Shown piece after piece: positions 45,932 to 59,999 of a stretch of 64,000 nucleotides of DNA (positions are counted from its first letter, which is position 1; every line of letters begins with the position of its first letter). The position numbers were made by a program, and so were the translations under genes. The notes below the pieces were generated by a model that saw only the letters and a program-made list of their open reading frames with translations, had not been told where the DNA came from and did not search any database. Source of the stretch: Camarhynchus parvulus (lineage: Eukaryota > Chordata > Aves > Passeriformes > Thraupidae); assembly GCF_901933205.1 (NCBI RefSeq), contig NC_044573.1, forward strand, positions 53,005,493 through 53,069,492, given 5' to 3'.

Positions 45932-48900
45932 CATGTCTACCATGGTTAACTTTAATAAAAATAAGAGACAAAGCCAGACAAAATGGAGAATAAATTAATG
46001 CTTACATGTAAACTAATGTTTCTAGAAGAGTATCTGTCTGTGTTATACATGATGGTTGGTTTTGGATTGGTCTTGACTGTAACTGTGGATGGCATTGAGA
46101 CCTGGATGTAGAGGCAGAGTTGACGTGTTTACAGGCAAATAGGTTAAGTGCAGGTGGAACTTGACTTGAGCAGTGCTGGCTCCCTCATCTTCTAGGCATC
46201 TCAGTGAAAAGCCTGCCATGCAGTTTGCCAGCTGTTGAAAACCCTGAGCAGTCTCAGTCAGCCGTACTCCACTTTGACAGGTATCTAAAATCTCAGTTAT
46301 CTGAGCTGCTCTGTTCTGTGCACTCCTTTTGTGCCTTCTGAGATACCATGGGGGAGAGTAGCAGTGCAGACTAAGCCATCCACACTGTTTCAGATATTGA
46401 AAGGAAACTGGATATCATGGAAGTTGTTGCTGGAAGTGTACTGTTTCTCTTTAATCAGTCCTCCCAGTGCTAAAATAGACACTAAATGAGGAAACAAAAT
46501 ATCTGTGTTTGTGAGAAAGCATCTGGAACTCTGCTGTACCTAGTTTTTCTTAAGACTATTAACGAGGGCTATCACTTTAACGGGTGCTTAAAAACTCGCT
46601 CTTTATCTTTAATAAGAAACTCTAGAACTTCTTAGGCAGCAGACACTTTAGGTGTAAGGCAAAACAATAAAAGGTGACAATTTATTTAATTAAGTTTCAA
46701 CTCTCCTGACCTCCTTTCCCCCAAATGCAGGGTGGGTAGCCCTCACCAACTAAACATGTCTTGTATTTTTTTTCAGTGCTGTCTGGGCAGAGGGACCATG
46801 TGGGACCGGCCTACCATTATGAGAGGGACTAAATTTGGAGGGAAAAGAAGTCTTTCTGTTCTTTTAAGGAATTTTCCTCTTCCAGAAATTACCTGGAGTA
46901 ATGGTAGCAGCCAGATGTAATGGTAGCATAAGGAAGGGAAACTAGATTCCTGGAAAATCTTGCAAAGCAGTTAACATGCTGAATTCTTTGGACAATAGGT
47001 ATCATCTCTCAGAATAAGCTGGACTCTAATTCAGGTACTGAACAAAGTGAATGCTTTGTAAAATCAGCTCAGCCTACTGAGCTTTATTGGAAACCTGTCT
47101 CTTATTTTGGTGTGTGAGATCTGAGCTCTTTTGGGACTCTCTCTCAGAGTAACCTAAAAGACTCTAAGACTTGACTTCTTCAGTCCTTTCAGAGTTTTCA
47201 AGAATTTTGCTATGAAAAGTCTCCTTTGGAAATTCCTTTTTTTCTGCTTAGGATACAAATTTTTCCTCTTAATATCAGTGACATATACAAATGCATAGCA
47301 GAGGTTATTTGTGAAGGTATTTTGTCTCTGAAGGAGAAGGGCAGCTTACAGGTGCCATGGGGTGAGCAGCACCAGCTGATGTGGGAGGGAGTGAAGTCAT
47401 GTCCCATTTCTGTTCCCTTTGAGAAGAGCAGCCCTTCAGGGTGGTTGCACTTCCTCACTGAGTGTGCCAAGCAGGCAGGCAATGACAGAATGGAGACACC
47501 TCAAGTAGCTTTTAAACTGTTATTTTGGTTGCAAGGAGTAGTCTGGTTCTGACAATTCAGAGCTCAGTGAAAACAGCTGATATATTTGGCAACCCAGCTC
47601 CTGTATCTTGATGATACCCTAGAACATACTCATTGCTTGTGGAGATCTAGGATTCTTCCCTTCTCCTATGAAGAACCAGGATTTGGCCATTTTTGTGCAA
47701 GACAGGTACTTTTGTAGCAGTGACCTGTGATTTAGTTCTTTTATATCATGTTTGGGCAACTAAATAATTAGCCTTCTTTGGAAAATGCTGAGTCTACAAC
47801 TGCTCCCAGTGGAGTGAAGAGAATTACAGACTACTCAGCAATCTGGAAAACAAGACCTATTACTTATTAAATATGGAGTTGGGAAGATAATTTATGTTGT
47901 TAATTTTTTAAAATTTGAAGCTGCATAAACTACACCTTAAATTAAGACTTGGCACGTACAAAAATTGCTAAAGGTCTGGTAAATGACAAGTAATTCTTTC
48001 TATAAGTGATTATCAGTTGGTTACAATAACCAGAAAGTTTAGGGTTTATTTTAATTCCTCCTAGAAATACTTATAATATACCCATCTGTGTACCTTTAAT
48101 GTACCTTTGACCTCTGTAACCTGAAAGTATTGTTCTTTTGTCAATTTAATATCTCCAGAACATTATGTGTGGTCATGATATGTTTGTGGAAGGGATTGTT
48201 TGGTTGAAATGTCTGCTGGCTTAAGTCAGCTGGGGCTGACTTCAATCCAGCACAAGAATCTCAGTTTGGGGACCCAAAGAATGGGGCACTGTAGTCTTGT
48301 GGACAGCTTAACCAGGCAGGGAGTGGAACCAGGTTCTCTGAATAGCCTTCCTTTGTCCACCATCACGAAATCAAAAAGCAAATCTTTTGAAAAACATCAG
48401 GCAGTAATTCCCCTGGGGCTTTCCTAAACTCATCCATCATGGGGAAAATCTAATTTTCCTTCTTTCTCTATTGTACTCCAAGAAGCCTTGTGACCAGTTA
48501 GGTCATTTTAGCTTTAAACATTAACTTCGATAAGACATTTTCAATTAGTAGAGTCGTTTCAAAAATTAGAGCATAATCTTACACTCATGCCCTAGGAATT
48601 ATGATGCATTCTTTTTGTTAAATGTTAATGATTTTTGAGTGAAAAGCATTTTGTTTATGATACTACTGTTGAATAATAATAACTAGCAGTAATGTTGTAA
48701 CAGATTTTTTTAAAATGGTCTAAGAGGTTTCCACCAGAGAGTTGACTTGAAACTGTTTTACTCTGGTAAAGTTCACTTTTACCTGTATTTATATGTTATT
48801 TAAGTGTCAGGCCTGGTGTTTTGGTTAGGCTATATCCCAGTTACACCCAACTATTAAAATGTCCATTTATTAATTCACTAATTTCATGACTCCTTCCAAA

Positions 48901-50080
48901 ATGTTCTACAAAGACATTTTGCCAACTCTGTTTACATAAATTCCCCATTGTACTTTGCATTTTTATTAAATAGAATTGGTGTTTGAAATAGCTTGTAAAT
49001 TGACAGGATACAAATTAGTGGAAAAGCAGACATTAAAGAGTCAGTGATGTCTATGGGTGAGCTTTGGAAAACATTCTATTTAGAACCAATTGTATGGATG
49101 TATAATTTATTTTTCTGCTTTCCCCTTCCTACATTTGTTATAACTAGGGAAATTTGCATGAAAATTGGTTGTGGGTTTATTTCAATGTTTACCTGTTTTG
49201 ACTGTTTCTTTTATATGTATCTGCTGTTTTAATGCTTGTCTTATGACATCACTGTTCATTGCCAGGGGACTGACAGTGGTGTCACAGAAGTGATGGCTTG
49301 TAGGACTGAATGCTTCTTGAGACTGTGAGTGACTATAAAACCCTTTTTTCTCTTGGGCCATCAGTTTTTGCTAGTTGATGGCTGTCATTCTCCTGTGGAG
49401 TCAAAAGCCATCATGTCATGGCCAGTGCTTTTACCTGTGTGTCACCAAATGGCCACTCCTGACAGCTTCACTGCAGAAAACCAAGTGTTCCTGATCACAG
49501 GAGACCATATTTCCTTGTAAATCTTAGTCAGGACACAGATTTAACTGGGAATGAGGACTCCACTGGAGTTTGTTTTGTGTTTTCTGTATCATATCTCTTC
49601 TTTGTCTAAATAGTCGCCTCTGCCTCTCTTAATTCAAATCCAAAACCTTCCAGGAAAATGAAACTCATCTAGTCCAGTTTGGGCAGGATGGGAAACTATG
49701 GCTCCATGTCAAGGAATAAGCAGTAATGAGATTAATCACAAACATCTTTCATGTGTATATAGGTTTATATGAATGAGAAGTGACAGAAACAGGACAGTGC
49801 AAAAAGAAAATATTTATCTAAATACGGCATGTTTTCCAAAATGTTCCTGGAGTTATTGAAAGCTCCTTGAAAGCACCCCATGTCTTTTCCAGTAGTAGAT
49901 GGACCACAAGAGAGGCAGCCCTTATGAAACCAACTTCCTCTAATATATTCAGACAGCGGATCTGTTATATCTGTTGTATTGCTGGGCAGAAAACAGTGAG
50001 TACTCCTTTCACGCTCAAAATCGTCTCCCACACCTCGAATCTCCTACTGAACATGACCTAGCGGTCAAGTTGCAATCCCT
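45932..50080. other. Unique AT-rich sequence, no gene seen
   Basis: No recognised repeats. Frames of up to 108 codons (47226-47552, +) are crossed by antisense frames and show no domains. A lone octamer ATTTGCAT occurs at 49152-49159. Confidence 0.5.
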
Positions 50081-50345
50081 CACCTCCAGCAAGCAGGAGG
50101 TGGCAGGGCTGCTCCTTTAGCAGCCCATGCTGGTAACAGCGCACCGCTGCTCGCCCCCGGGGCTTCTTACAGAGCGACTCGAGCTGCTCTGGCCTCTCTC
50201 CGAGACTCAGTTTGTCATTTCTGTCAGTCTGTGGCACATACACACACACACACAGCAGCTGCCAGTGGCCTCGGGGGCCTGGGATCCTTGTTTCTTTGAG
50301 CTCAGCTCGCCTGCACACCACTGGCTACATTGCAGTCTACTACCT
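50081..50345. other. Moderately GC-rich patch with hairpin and (CA)n
   Basis: CpG is locally more common than around it (GCGCACCGCTGCTCG, GAGCGACTCGAGC). GGGCTGCT (50106-50113) and AGCAGCCC (50119-50126) form a perfect 8-bp stem with a 5-nt loop. A (CA)n run follows at 50235-50254. Overlapping frames on both strands (133 codons on + from 50127) are not convincing. It is too small for a typical CpG island; weak regulatory potential only. Confidence 0.4.
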
Positions 50346-53300
50346 GCAGTAGGCTCTGACCTCTTTCTGAGCATCTTTAAACACCCTGCCGTGGAGCGCC
50401 AATGGTATGCAGGCAGTTGCCCTGTTTGCTGGTGTCTCTCCCCTGCTTTCAAATTACCTCTTCAAAGTCCATTTGGTATCAGTGGCTTGGGCTTTTGTTC
50501 TTGTTTGAATGGTGGTGGTTGTCTTTGATACCAGGATTTTAATTTTTTTACTCTGAAGGAAATAAAGATGCGCTTGTCTGTTTTAGGTATATTTGAATAA
50601 TCGCTAAAAATAACATGAAAAAATCAGGGCTCTACTCTGCAAAGTAGTTCTCAATCCCCTGAAGAGTAACATGGCTCTTTCTGACTCCACACAGGCAGAC
50701 AGGCCTAATTCAGCTGTCTGTTGCATGGTATGTTTAAGTGGTTTTGTAAAACAGTGTTCCCTAAATGTTGACAGTTTAATGGATTTCATTAGTGGCTGCC
50801 TACTGACTGAGGGCTCAAACCTGCCCCACCAGGGTTAGCTCAGATGAGTTCAGATGTGGCTGGGTGGACGACCACCCTCATCCTGTCAGGGCTGCTCCAA
50901 GAGCTGCATCTGGAAACCTGAAACAAGAGCAGGCATCTTCTGTGCCTCCAAATCCACAGCACAGTGTGGGCCGTGACTGGTGGGTGCATGTAGTCGCGTG
51001 TCCTTCTCACTAGGCAGAAATGTCACACACCCAGAGATGTGTGTATCTTCTCAGGGTCTCTTTCCAGACTACCATGCAGGTGAACTTCCTCAGTTCACTG
51101 TCTTGGGGAATGAAGGAGTGTCTCTACTATGCCAAGACATGCTTGTGCTACATCTCCTGTGCCTGTGAGACCTGTAGCTGCATAGAACATTTGGGGGCCC
51201 TCCAAGTCCAATTTCCATTAGCAAATAATGTTCATGATTTTGTTCCAGTCACTGCCTGTTAAGTTGAATAACATATGAAAGATAGCTTCATCAAGGTAAG
51301 TAATAGCTGAATCTCTCTCTCTCTCTCTACACTCTGTGAGGTCAGAGGAAGCTTGACTGCTTTGTCTGGAATGTGTGTTGGAGGGGAAACACTTTGAAGC
51401 AGCAAGCATTAAAACTAACAATATGAAATCTTGGAATTGACTATAATTTTATTCCTTTTTCTGAACAAAGCAAAGAAAAATAAATGTCTTAAGAAGCCAT
51501 GAGTGTAACTGAAAGCCCATTTTAATCAAATCATTGCATGCTAAGCTGTTCCCAAACTTAAGAGGACACTCCAAAACTAGCTGAAGTAACTCTTTTTCTG
51601 ACATGTTGAAAATCTAGAGCGTGACAGTTAGCTGTAACAATTACAAATTGAAGGCAAGTCATATAGTGAAAAGTTAATTCTAGCATCTATTCTGTGATGT
51701 GTAATGAATTCCTCAGATTTCTTTATCTGAGGGGCAGGTCTGAAAACCCCTGTGTTTAGTGCCTGTCCAAAGATAGTTTCTCCCCTGCCCACCCTGAGAA
51801 GAACTGTGTGAGGTGCCTGTGTCTGGATTGGGCACTAGGGAAGAAGGCTGCAGACTACCCATCACTTTGGCATTATGAGCATCAGGACTGCAGCTCAGCT
51901 GTGCCTCCTGACACACTAGCAACTTCCCTCTTGGGTTTTGGGTCCAGGTCTGTTCCCATGCCTGGTCCAGTTAGATGGTCCTCACACTTCTCAGATGATT
52001 TAGGTCAAGTTCATTCTTGTGTCTCTGCTCCCATGTGAATGCTGTGTTCTGGAGTAGGGGAGGGAAGGCACCTAAGGCCTCTCCATATGCAGCATACTCT
52101 TTGCCTGGCAGCTTAATCTTTCCTGCAGCCTTCCTGTGCCTGCTGATTGTGCAGGTGAGACAGTCGAAGAGGTGTTCATTCCTTCTGTAGCCAGCCTGAC
52201 TATACAGCTTTTTTGGGACCCATTTTACTATTACTTCCATATTTAATGCACTTTTTTTCTCTTTTTGTTCTCCAGTAGCAGCTTTTACAGGCATGGTTTT
52301 CTGTTGAAAGTAGGCAAGAGCAGTGATACATATAAGCAGGTCTTTCATACTCCAGTAGAGGTCAGATACCTACCTACAGTAAAGGAGCTAGTTCATTACA
52401 GCATGATAGATTATAACAGCTTATTTGGAGTCCTATTATATAAATCACTTAAATGTGTATTTACATAACATTCCTATTAATTACCACAAAGACTGTAATG
52501 ACTGTGAGCTGTTCTAGTTTATCTTGTAAATATGTATTTAAGCAATTCTGTTGCAGGTAATATTTAATCAATAGACCGTAACAGATCATTAATCATGCCA
52601 AATCTTTGTGTAAAAAGTGAAATTCTACTGGTGGAATGTAATAGATCCCTTGGAGTACCATATAACATATTATACTACTTATATGAAAACTTGACAGTGC
52701 CACCTCTTATACATGTTAAAAGCCTTAATGTGACCTCCTGTATGGTAGGTTTGTGTATTGACACATGGGCACATACTTTTCTTGAGGTAAAGAAGTCAAG
52801 AAGTTACTCAGCAGTGATTCTTTTGGACACTTGCTAGCAGCTGAAAAGACAAGCTCTGTGGGAATGCACCTGCCATATGTTTTCTTGGCCAAAAAGTTAC
52901 TGAGTAAAAACATCTATGTAGAGTGTTTATATGTGTGCCAGGTGTCTGTTGTGTCTGAGCACCACACAAGAGTATTCTGCAGCACCAATGAAGGCAATGG
53001 CTCTGGAAGGAAGAGAAACATTACTCTCATCCATTGGAAGTGGAGAAAATCCAGAGAGATAGACCATGTGGAACACTCAGGACATAGACATGTAAGAGAG
53101 AGGACCCTGCTGTATTGCTATCAAGCAGATGACCATTAATTTACTTGAATGAAGGTGGGTAATGCTGCTGTCTTTATGGAAACTTAAGACATTATCTCAG
53201 TGAAAGCATGCATATGTTCAGGAGCCAGTGTTTATGTGGTAGTATTTTGATGGTCTTCAAAAAGCCATTCGAAACACAAGTGCAAAAAAATTGAGAGCAT

Positions 53301-56300
53301 CATCAGGGAGCCATTTTAAAAAATACTTCATGCACAGAGCAAATAGAAAAGAGAAAGTAAAAACCTAAAGCCCTTTAAAAAGTGCCAGTGAAAGTCCTAA
53401 GGGTTTTGTTTCCCTCATACAGTACAGAAGACCATTCATGTCATCAGAAAGTAGAGAACTTGACAACAAAATTCTGCTTACTTTACCTGTGCCAGCAGCC
53501 CAACTTGATTTTAAACAGACTGCTTGGGAGAGGGAGGTGAGCAGGATTTTCTGCAGAACTGAATTATCAAGTACCATAACTGTGCCACTGCAAATCTAAG
53601 TGCTGTAGTGCATGCGTGCTTGCCAAACTGTCCTGGGAAGTTGGCCTTGAGCTCTAGCTGAAGTCATAGCTAACAGCTAAGAGCCAAATTGTGGTCACGT
53701 GAGTTAGTCACTGGCATCATGCAAGACTGCTGCACAGTTAAGGTGCACCATGCTGGTGCCCAGCCTGGGAATGCAATTCTAGAAACTCTTTTTCTTATGT
53801 CCTGAGTGTCCCATGAAGTTTGTGCTGAACAACAGGAGGATTCATGGCCGAAATAGCAACGAAGTCTTAGTTCAGGGCCATAACATATTGGCAAAGCTTT
53901 ACAGGAAGTCTGTGCATTGCTGGCTCTGGCCAACTACACTGATCTCTTGTTTTTATAAGCACCAAATTAACTTAATTTTTTAAAAAGGCTTTTATTAATG
54001 GTTCCTTTGGAGGTTTTGCAATCTGTTGTCTAATGCAAACTTTCATTAAGTTAAAAAAAATTCTCTGCAATAACATTCTCCTGTGTAATAACTAATCAAT
54101 ATATGCTAATCGTTTGCCAAATATATTTCTTACAGAGAAATGGTTATGAAGTTAGGTGACTGTCAAAAAGGAACAAAAACCACTCAACAAGCAATCATAA
54201 AACCCCCCACCCTTAAAACCCTTCTTTAATTCCTTAGCCAGTAAGTATTTCTATCTGTACAAGATTAACCAGTTTTTTACTTTCGAAAATTAGTATAGAA
54301 ATTTTATTAGCTGGCATGAATATTCAATTCAAATGATTTTTTGCAGCTAAGTTATAAACCTGTAGAAAACATGGGAGGCCAACTCAATCCTGAGTATAGT
54401 GGTGATGCTGAGTGCTGCTGTAATAAAAGGTTATTTTTCACATAAGGTTGCTTTCCCTAAGTACCTAAGCATATTAACAACATCGGAAATGCTCTTGTAA
54501 TTATACACACCTCAGAAAAGATTTTAAATTGCCTTCTTTGTCCACACTTATAAAAACATCTCAGTCACTCTGTGATCTTATTTTACCTATGCACCTTAAA
54601 CCTTGTAAAAGCAGAACGGAAGAAGCAATCACCCATCAGAGAATTGCTCATAGGTGAACTTTGGCCATCTCTAGTGGCATTAATTTTGCTCTCTGTGAAC
54701 TGCACTTGACACTCTTGTAAGGTCTGGAGAATTCTTTCCGTCTCTGACTGGCCTACATGACTATTTGCTACTAATTTGCGCATCAAAGATGATGCACTGG
54801 GAAAAAATATAGGTAATTTAGTCTCTGAAGAGCAGCTTTATGGCTAAACCCTGCAACTTTCTGGGAAAGACTGGTCTTTACCTTTTCAGTCAGTGCCAGT
54901 GAAATCAACAGTGTGCTTGCATGACTGGGAATGGAAGGAGTGGGTACAGCAGCAAGGCAGGAAACGTGCTGCTTTAACCACACCAACTTCATTCGTGTTT
55001 GAACTCCTGGTGCCTTTTCCTTGTTTGCTGACCATACTAATGAACCTAAATGCTCTGCAACACTGTTGCCATCATCTTTCCATATCCTTCAGGAATATAT
55101 TGTATATTACACAGTAAGAAACATATATAACATAGTGTATAACCTGTTTGCTTCTGGTGTGGACCAGACACCAAGACCAGCAAAACAGTTTCTGTCAACC
55201 CCATACAGCAGAGAGAAGCACAATGGTTTGAAAAACACTGAGATTTTTAGATAAAATATGGTGGGAATACTGTTTAAAAGTTGCTATGTCTCTTTGCCTT
55301 GTTAGAGATCTGATTTTGCTTTCCTACTCAGACGAAAATACCTTTGATTTTAAACCCTTGTAGAAATTCCTTTTGAAAATTTTCAGCTGACTCCACTTGG
55401 CAGCTAGGTTTATGAAGGAACATTTTTTATCTGTCTCCAGTCTTCTGGGGCTACTGGTTATTTGGTGAAGAGCATTTGAGCTAAGGGAGCTCACTTGAAT
55501 TCCCCTTAGGAATAAGATTCTTTCCTGAATAAGGACTGCGGGATCAGTTATTAGCTGTTCTGCTGAATAAACTGAATACCCATGGAGCTTTTTAGCTTCT
55601 CCTTTGTGAAACCCATGGCTTTTAGAAAGGTCTGTGATGGTTCTGGTGATTTTTATTGTGATAATACTCCTAAATGCTCAGGCACAGCTGAGAGCAGTAC
55701 TAATATTCACCACATGCTACCTACAAAATTGCTATGGTGGAAGCATGGGGTCCTTGCCCTGAGCACTTCATGGTGTCAGGTTTTTCAAGATGATTCGTTG
55801 CAGAGTTCTACTTGCTGGATTTTATTTCTAAAATCATCTTATTCCAAATGTTAATTCTCACAATGGAATATCAGTTGTAAATGCATATGTTACTGGGGTA
55901 TTTTATCATACTTAAGAGGACTTCATAGCATCTCCCTCAGCAGTTTGATTAAATGAAAGTATTCGTTTCCTCCTCTGGAAGGGAGAAAGCTGTGCAGTTT
56001 GGGTCTAGCTGTAGCAAACTGATGAAAAACTTATACAGAACTTAATGGAAAAATCTGGCAGATTTAAAAGGAAAATGTCATCCACCACACAACCCTCTGG
56101 GATGATTCAAAACCAGATGAGAAGAGACTAGCATAATTTCATACCTCTGTATTTTAGGAGCAATTTCTTAAAAGCTGAATATTGTCTTTTCTGTGAAATT
56201 TTTACCAGTATTGAGTCAAAAAGACCTATTTATAATACTTTTGGGTTTAACACTTTCCAGATCAAGGCTGGAGGAAAGAGTGATGAAAGGTGAAAGGATA

Positions 56301-56580
56301 TGGGGAATCTGTTGCAATGGTATATTCCTCTGTTGTATCACAGACAGGAAGCATGATCATGCACAAAGCGTTTCTGGGGTGGAAAATGTGTCTCCTGAGC
56401 TCTCCTCACTCCCAAAGGCTGGGTGGAAGAAATGCCTTTTCAGCATTAAGGGAGGTGGATGTGGTGTCATTAGTTGTTTAGGTCAAGACTTGTTCTACTC
56501 AAGCCATGCCTATATGGTAGCTGAGACTGGATAAGATGGTCAGGTGGTCCCCTTTTGGCCTTCATGGTACAGGAAAATCC
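50346..56580. other. Unique AT-rich sequence, no gene seen
   Basis: (TC)n occurs at 51312-51328. A strong donor-like CAAG|GTAAGT lies at 51295/51296 with TTTTGTTCCAG about 47 bp upstream, but the enclosed bases are stopped in all three frames, so at best it is a non-coding exon. Frames of up to 125 codons (51971-52348, -) lack known domains. No repeat family recognised. Confidence 0.5.
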
Positions 56581-56596
56581 TGCAAATCATTTGCAT
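56581..56596. promoter_or_regulatory. Octamer-containing palindrome
   Basis: TGCAAAT-C-ATTTGCA (56581-56595) is a perfect 15-nt inverted repeat, and the right arm plus one base is a full ATTTGCAT octamer (56589-56596). Two POU half-sites this close could support dimer binding. Motif evidence only. Confidence 0.35.
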
Positions 56597-57404
56597 AGAA
56601 CAGTGTCAGCACGTATGCTTTCATTTCTTGAGGCATTGTGTAAATTGTATAAAATCATATGCTGACTTACAAATGATGAAAGTATTAGGCCCATCTTCTA
56701 CTGTGCTGATACAATGGAGGAATTAATTTTAAAAAAGTAATTCTGGTAAGAAAGCTGAAAGAGCACTAGAAAGTGCCTGCTATTTCAGACAGCACAGGAA
56801 AGTCACTAATTGCTCTAAACTAACTTCACTGAAGTGCAGAGCAAGGGTACAGATAACACAAAAATGTATTAGTTGCTTTTGTTGCAATATAAAAGACTGC
56901 AGCAAGGGATTAGGTTTTTTCTGTTCAGCAAGGAGGGGACTGTGTTTCTGACACACTCTTCTTCTTTTGCTATATTTCAAACATTTCAAGATACAGCAGT
57001 TTGGCAGTGTCAGCAGTGCAGTTTGACATCACATGGAGTGGCACAGCGCTGCCCCACAGAATGGTGTCCCAACGCCCTTCCAAGGCTGCCGCTTGCGAGC
57101 ACGATGTACGCAGAGAACATTTTTATGGGAACATTCAGGCAAACAAACACAGATGGCTGCAATTGCCCTCCCCCACCTCCCCTTCCCCGGTGGGTAATCG
57201 GCACTAGTATTGAATTACATAATTATTGGGGGTAATACTGTATTATCAGGTCAGGCAAGTTCTCTTCGTGAAGGTTCACCTGGTAAGCACTGCATGGTGA
57301 TAGATGAGTTTTGTGTTACTTCACATTGCTTGGGACTGGCGCCAACCAAATCACCTCCTGACTTGTATACCAGGTAGTCAGTCACACCCAGCCTATCTAA
57401 AGCT
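56597..57404. other. Unique sequence leading into GC-rich patch
   Basis: CpG frequency starts to rise at about 57040. ACATAATTATTGG near 57220 is homeodomain-like. The 120-codon frame at 56873-57235 has no domain. No repeats recognised. Confidence 0.4.
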
Positions 57405-57760
57405 GTGCTTGCCCGGGCCAGTCTTCTATGAAAACAGCTGGGAATCATGCCATATCAGCCGTGTTCCCGGGGAACGGCAGATGAAAGCGGCTAGGAAAGC
57501 TCAGCCGCGCTCTCAGTACGCCATGGTACTTCTGGCTCTAGCCGGGAAACAAGAGCGAGGGCCGAGAGGAGGCTGGGAGACGAGCGGGGGAGCCTGCGGA
57601 GCAGCTGCAGCCACAGCCCAGCGGTTGGCTTTAGCTGGGGCAGGGCTGGGGAGTGGGATGGTTCCCACAGCATCTCCCAGCTTCGGAAACCTCTCCCCTT
57701 GCAGCGCCGCGTGTGCCGCGCTGGCTCCAAGGGTACGGTCGGATGTTTGCTTGGGAAACA
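57405..57760. promoter_or_regulatory. Small CpG-rich patch (weak island)
   Basis: CpG is clearly enriched compared with its surroundings, with clusters such as GCCGCGCTC, GCGCCGCGTG and GTGCCGCGCTGG. GTTCCC-G-GGGAAC (57463-57475) is a perfect 13-nt inverted repeat. An ATG-initiated 175-codon + frame (57304-57831) crosses the patch. Its middle is Ala/Gly-rich low complexity and antisense frames of 91-95 codons overlap it, so I do not call it coding. It could be a minor or alternative promoter, or an enhancer. Confidence 0.4.
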
Positions 57761-59999
57761 GCTGTGGTGGTTTAACAAGTTTCTGCATGATCAGCTATTT
57801 GTTCCTGCTCCCCTCTGCTGAGGTGCAGTAACCGAATCCGTGGGCTCTTTCAGGCTGCTGCAGGCTGGAGGGAAACAGGCTTTGCTTCAAGTGTTTGCAG
57901 GTACGGGCAGCTGCCGTGCCTGAGTCGTGGGGGCAGAGATAAAGAGTTAAGGGGCAGCAACTTTTTAAGCAGAGACAGCTGTCTCCTAAACAAATGTCTG
58001 ACTATGCCATAAAAGACACTCAACACCATTAAACATTGGGCTGTCAGCAATAATTACAGAATGTGTTCACACTGTTTAAAAAAGCAAAAACTACAGAGAG
58101 GAAGAGAAGTGACATGAAAATTTAAATGTGAAGAAACTAAATAACTACACTTGGAAAAATAAAGTGTTGCTTATGTGACTAGAGAGTGTTGTTTCAAAAA
58201 ACCACAACTTCAGAGCAAATTTTGCCAGTGAATCTTTCATGCAGGAAGTGGGAGCGATGAAGAGAAAAAATTGCTTGGCCCTTTTGCAGTTTGCCCCTTT
58301 CTTTCTCTCTCTTGATCTTGAAAGGTAAGCAATCTCCACTGCAGTTTTGTAATGCTGATAGTTTAATGTACATGAATGTAAATATAACCTCATCTGTCCA
58401 CGTCAGTGCACATATTAGAATTTGCAAAGTACATCTGAACAGTGGAAGCTAAAGAGTCTGAATTCATCAGTGATCTTCTAGTCAACACCTGACATAAAAG
58501 AGTCACACTTTAGATGTGTTTTTTATACCTGTGGTCATCCCAAGTAATGTCTGCAAGGGCCCCTAGTCAAAATAAATGTGGGTTCATGAGTGGTTTGTGC
58601 TAGGTGTTTGCTTTCATTGCAAAGTCAGCTCTGAGTTTCTTCATCCTTGTCATTTTGCCCTGACTGTGTAACTGCATCAATGGCAAGGTGCGATTGTAAG
58701 GCACTTGCAGTGGATGCAGGAGGGGGTGTATAGCTGCAAATGTACACTGTTTAAATGATTAGGTTTAAAACTGCTTCTGTCTCTCGAAAAACAATTATAA
58801 TGCTCTACAACATTCTAGTTCAGATAATAGTAAAAAAAAATCCCCCCACGTTCCCAAACGTGTGTGCAAAATATTATGCAAGGACTATTAATATAGTTTG
58901 GTTTGCTTGCTGAAGTAGAAGCACTTAGAAACACTTTTTGAGCATTGAATTCTTGTGTTTCTGTCGATCTTTTGTGGAGCCATTTGGAATCATCTGTGGC
59001 TGTGCATCTTGCCCAGCACCCTGGTGTTGGCACCTCTGTCACTGGCTGACACGTTCCAGCTGGTTTTTAACACATCCACATGCACTTCAAGCAGACAACA
59101 GATACTCACTTCGGCTGTACTGTGCCAGGTGCCAGCACCAGGTATCCACTCTCTCTGTACAGAACACACCTGGAGCAGAGCAGCCATGCATTGGCAGGAC
59201 TGACAGTGCAAGCTGTTACAAATGCTTCTGGCGCTAAACCCTACGTGGGTACCCGCCTGTGCCTGCCAGTGCCCTGCAGCCTCGCATCATATCTTGCAAA
59301 TAGTGTGCAGACTCTCTGAAGACTCTCTCAGAAGGACTCTTGGCTTTCCCTATGTGCAGCAACAAGGATTTGGGAACAATTTCTTACTGCTCTTTGGAGC
59401 AGGATGTCTTCACTGGGCAATACGACCAATGGCTTCATGCAAAAAGTCTAGAAAGTGGTAAATCAGTTCATTAACCCATTTACAAATTTAATACATTACA
59501 CAGGGAGCTGAACAAAACTTGGCAGTTCTGCCTATATCCCCTTTGCACCTGAGGAACTGCTGAGTGACAAAGTAAGCAACCTTCACTCTGCCCTTAGCGG
59601 GACACAATAGCCATGGCCCTCACCAGAATCTGAAGTGCAAGTCTTGCTTAGTAAGTTAGCACTTGTCAATTTTTGTGCCTAGGGTGTCTAGCTGCAGGAA
59701 GATTTTACTTTATGGGACTGGAGCATCATGTAGAAGTAGGTTGATCTTCCTGACCTCCTGACCTCATAACACAGGTTTTGGAACCGAGGGTTATGTAGGG
59801 TCAGTCTTCCTGAACAAAGAGGTAGAAGAGGTAAAATATGTTGTTAATTCTCAAGTATTTCATCTGCTTTCTTCTGTGTTAATGCATCACAGGAAAACCC
59901 ATGCTTCCCAAATGCCATCATCATTTTCTTATGCAGGGTGGCTGGTTAAAATGTGGACCTGGAAAAGCCCCTTTAGTGCTTGGTAGGCTCCTCTGCTAG
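57761..59999. other. Unique sequence, no gene seen
   Basis: CACGTT-CCCA-AACGTG near 58846-58861 is a small palindrome. Three overlapping + frames of 79-99 codons at 58938-59461 are mutually exclusive and domain-free. No repeat recognised. Confidence 0.45.

Noticed and set aside
48235..48365. Possible MIR-type remnant (GGAACCAGGTTCTC theme)
   Set aside because: Only one short stretch matches the family theme; too weak to call.
51249..51301. Possible small exon between TTTTGTTCCAG and CAAG|GTAAGT
   Set aside because: All three frames contain stops within 47 bp; could be a non-coding exon but nothing else supports it.
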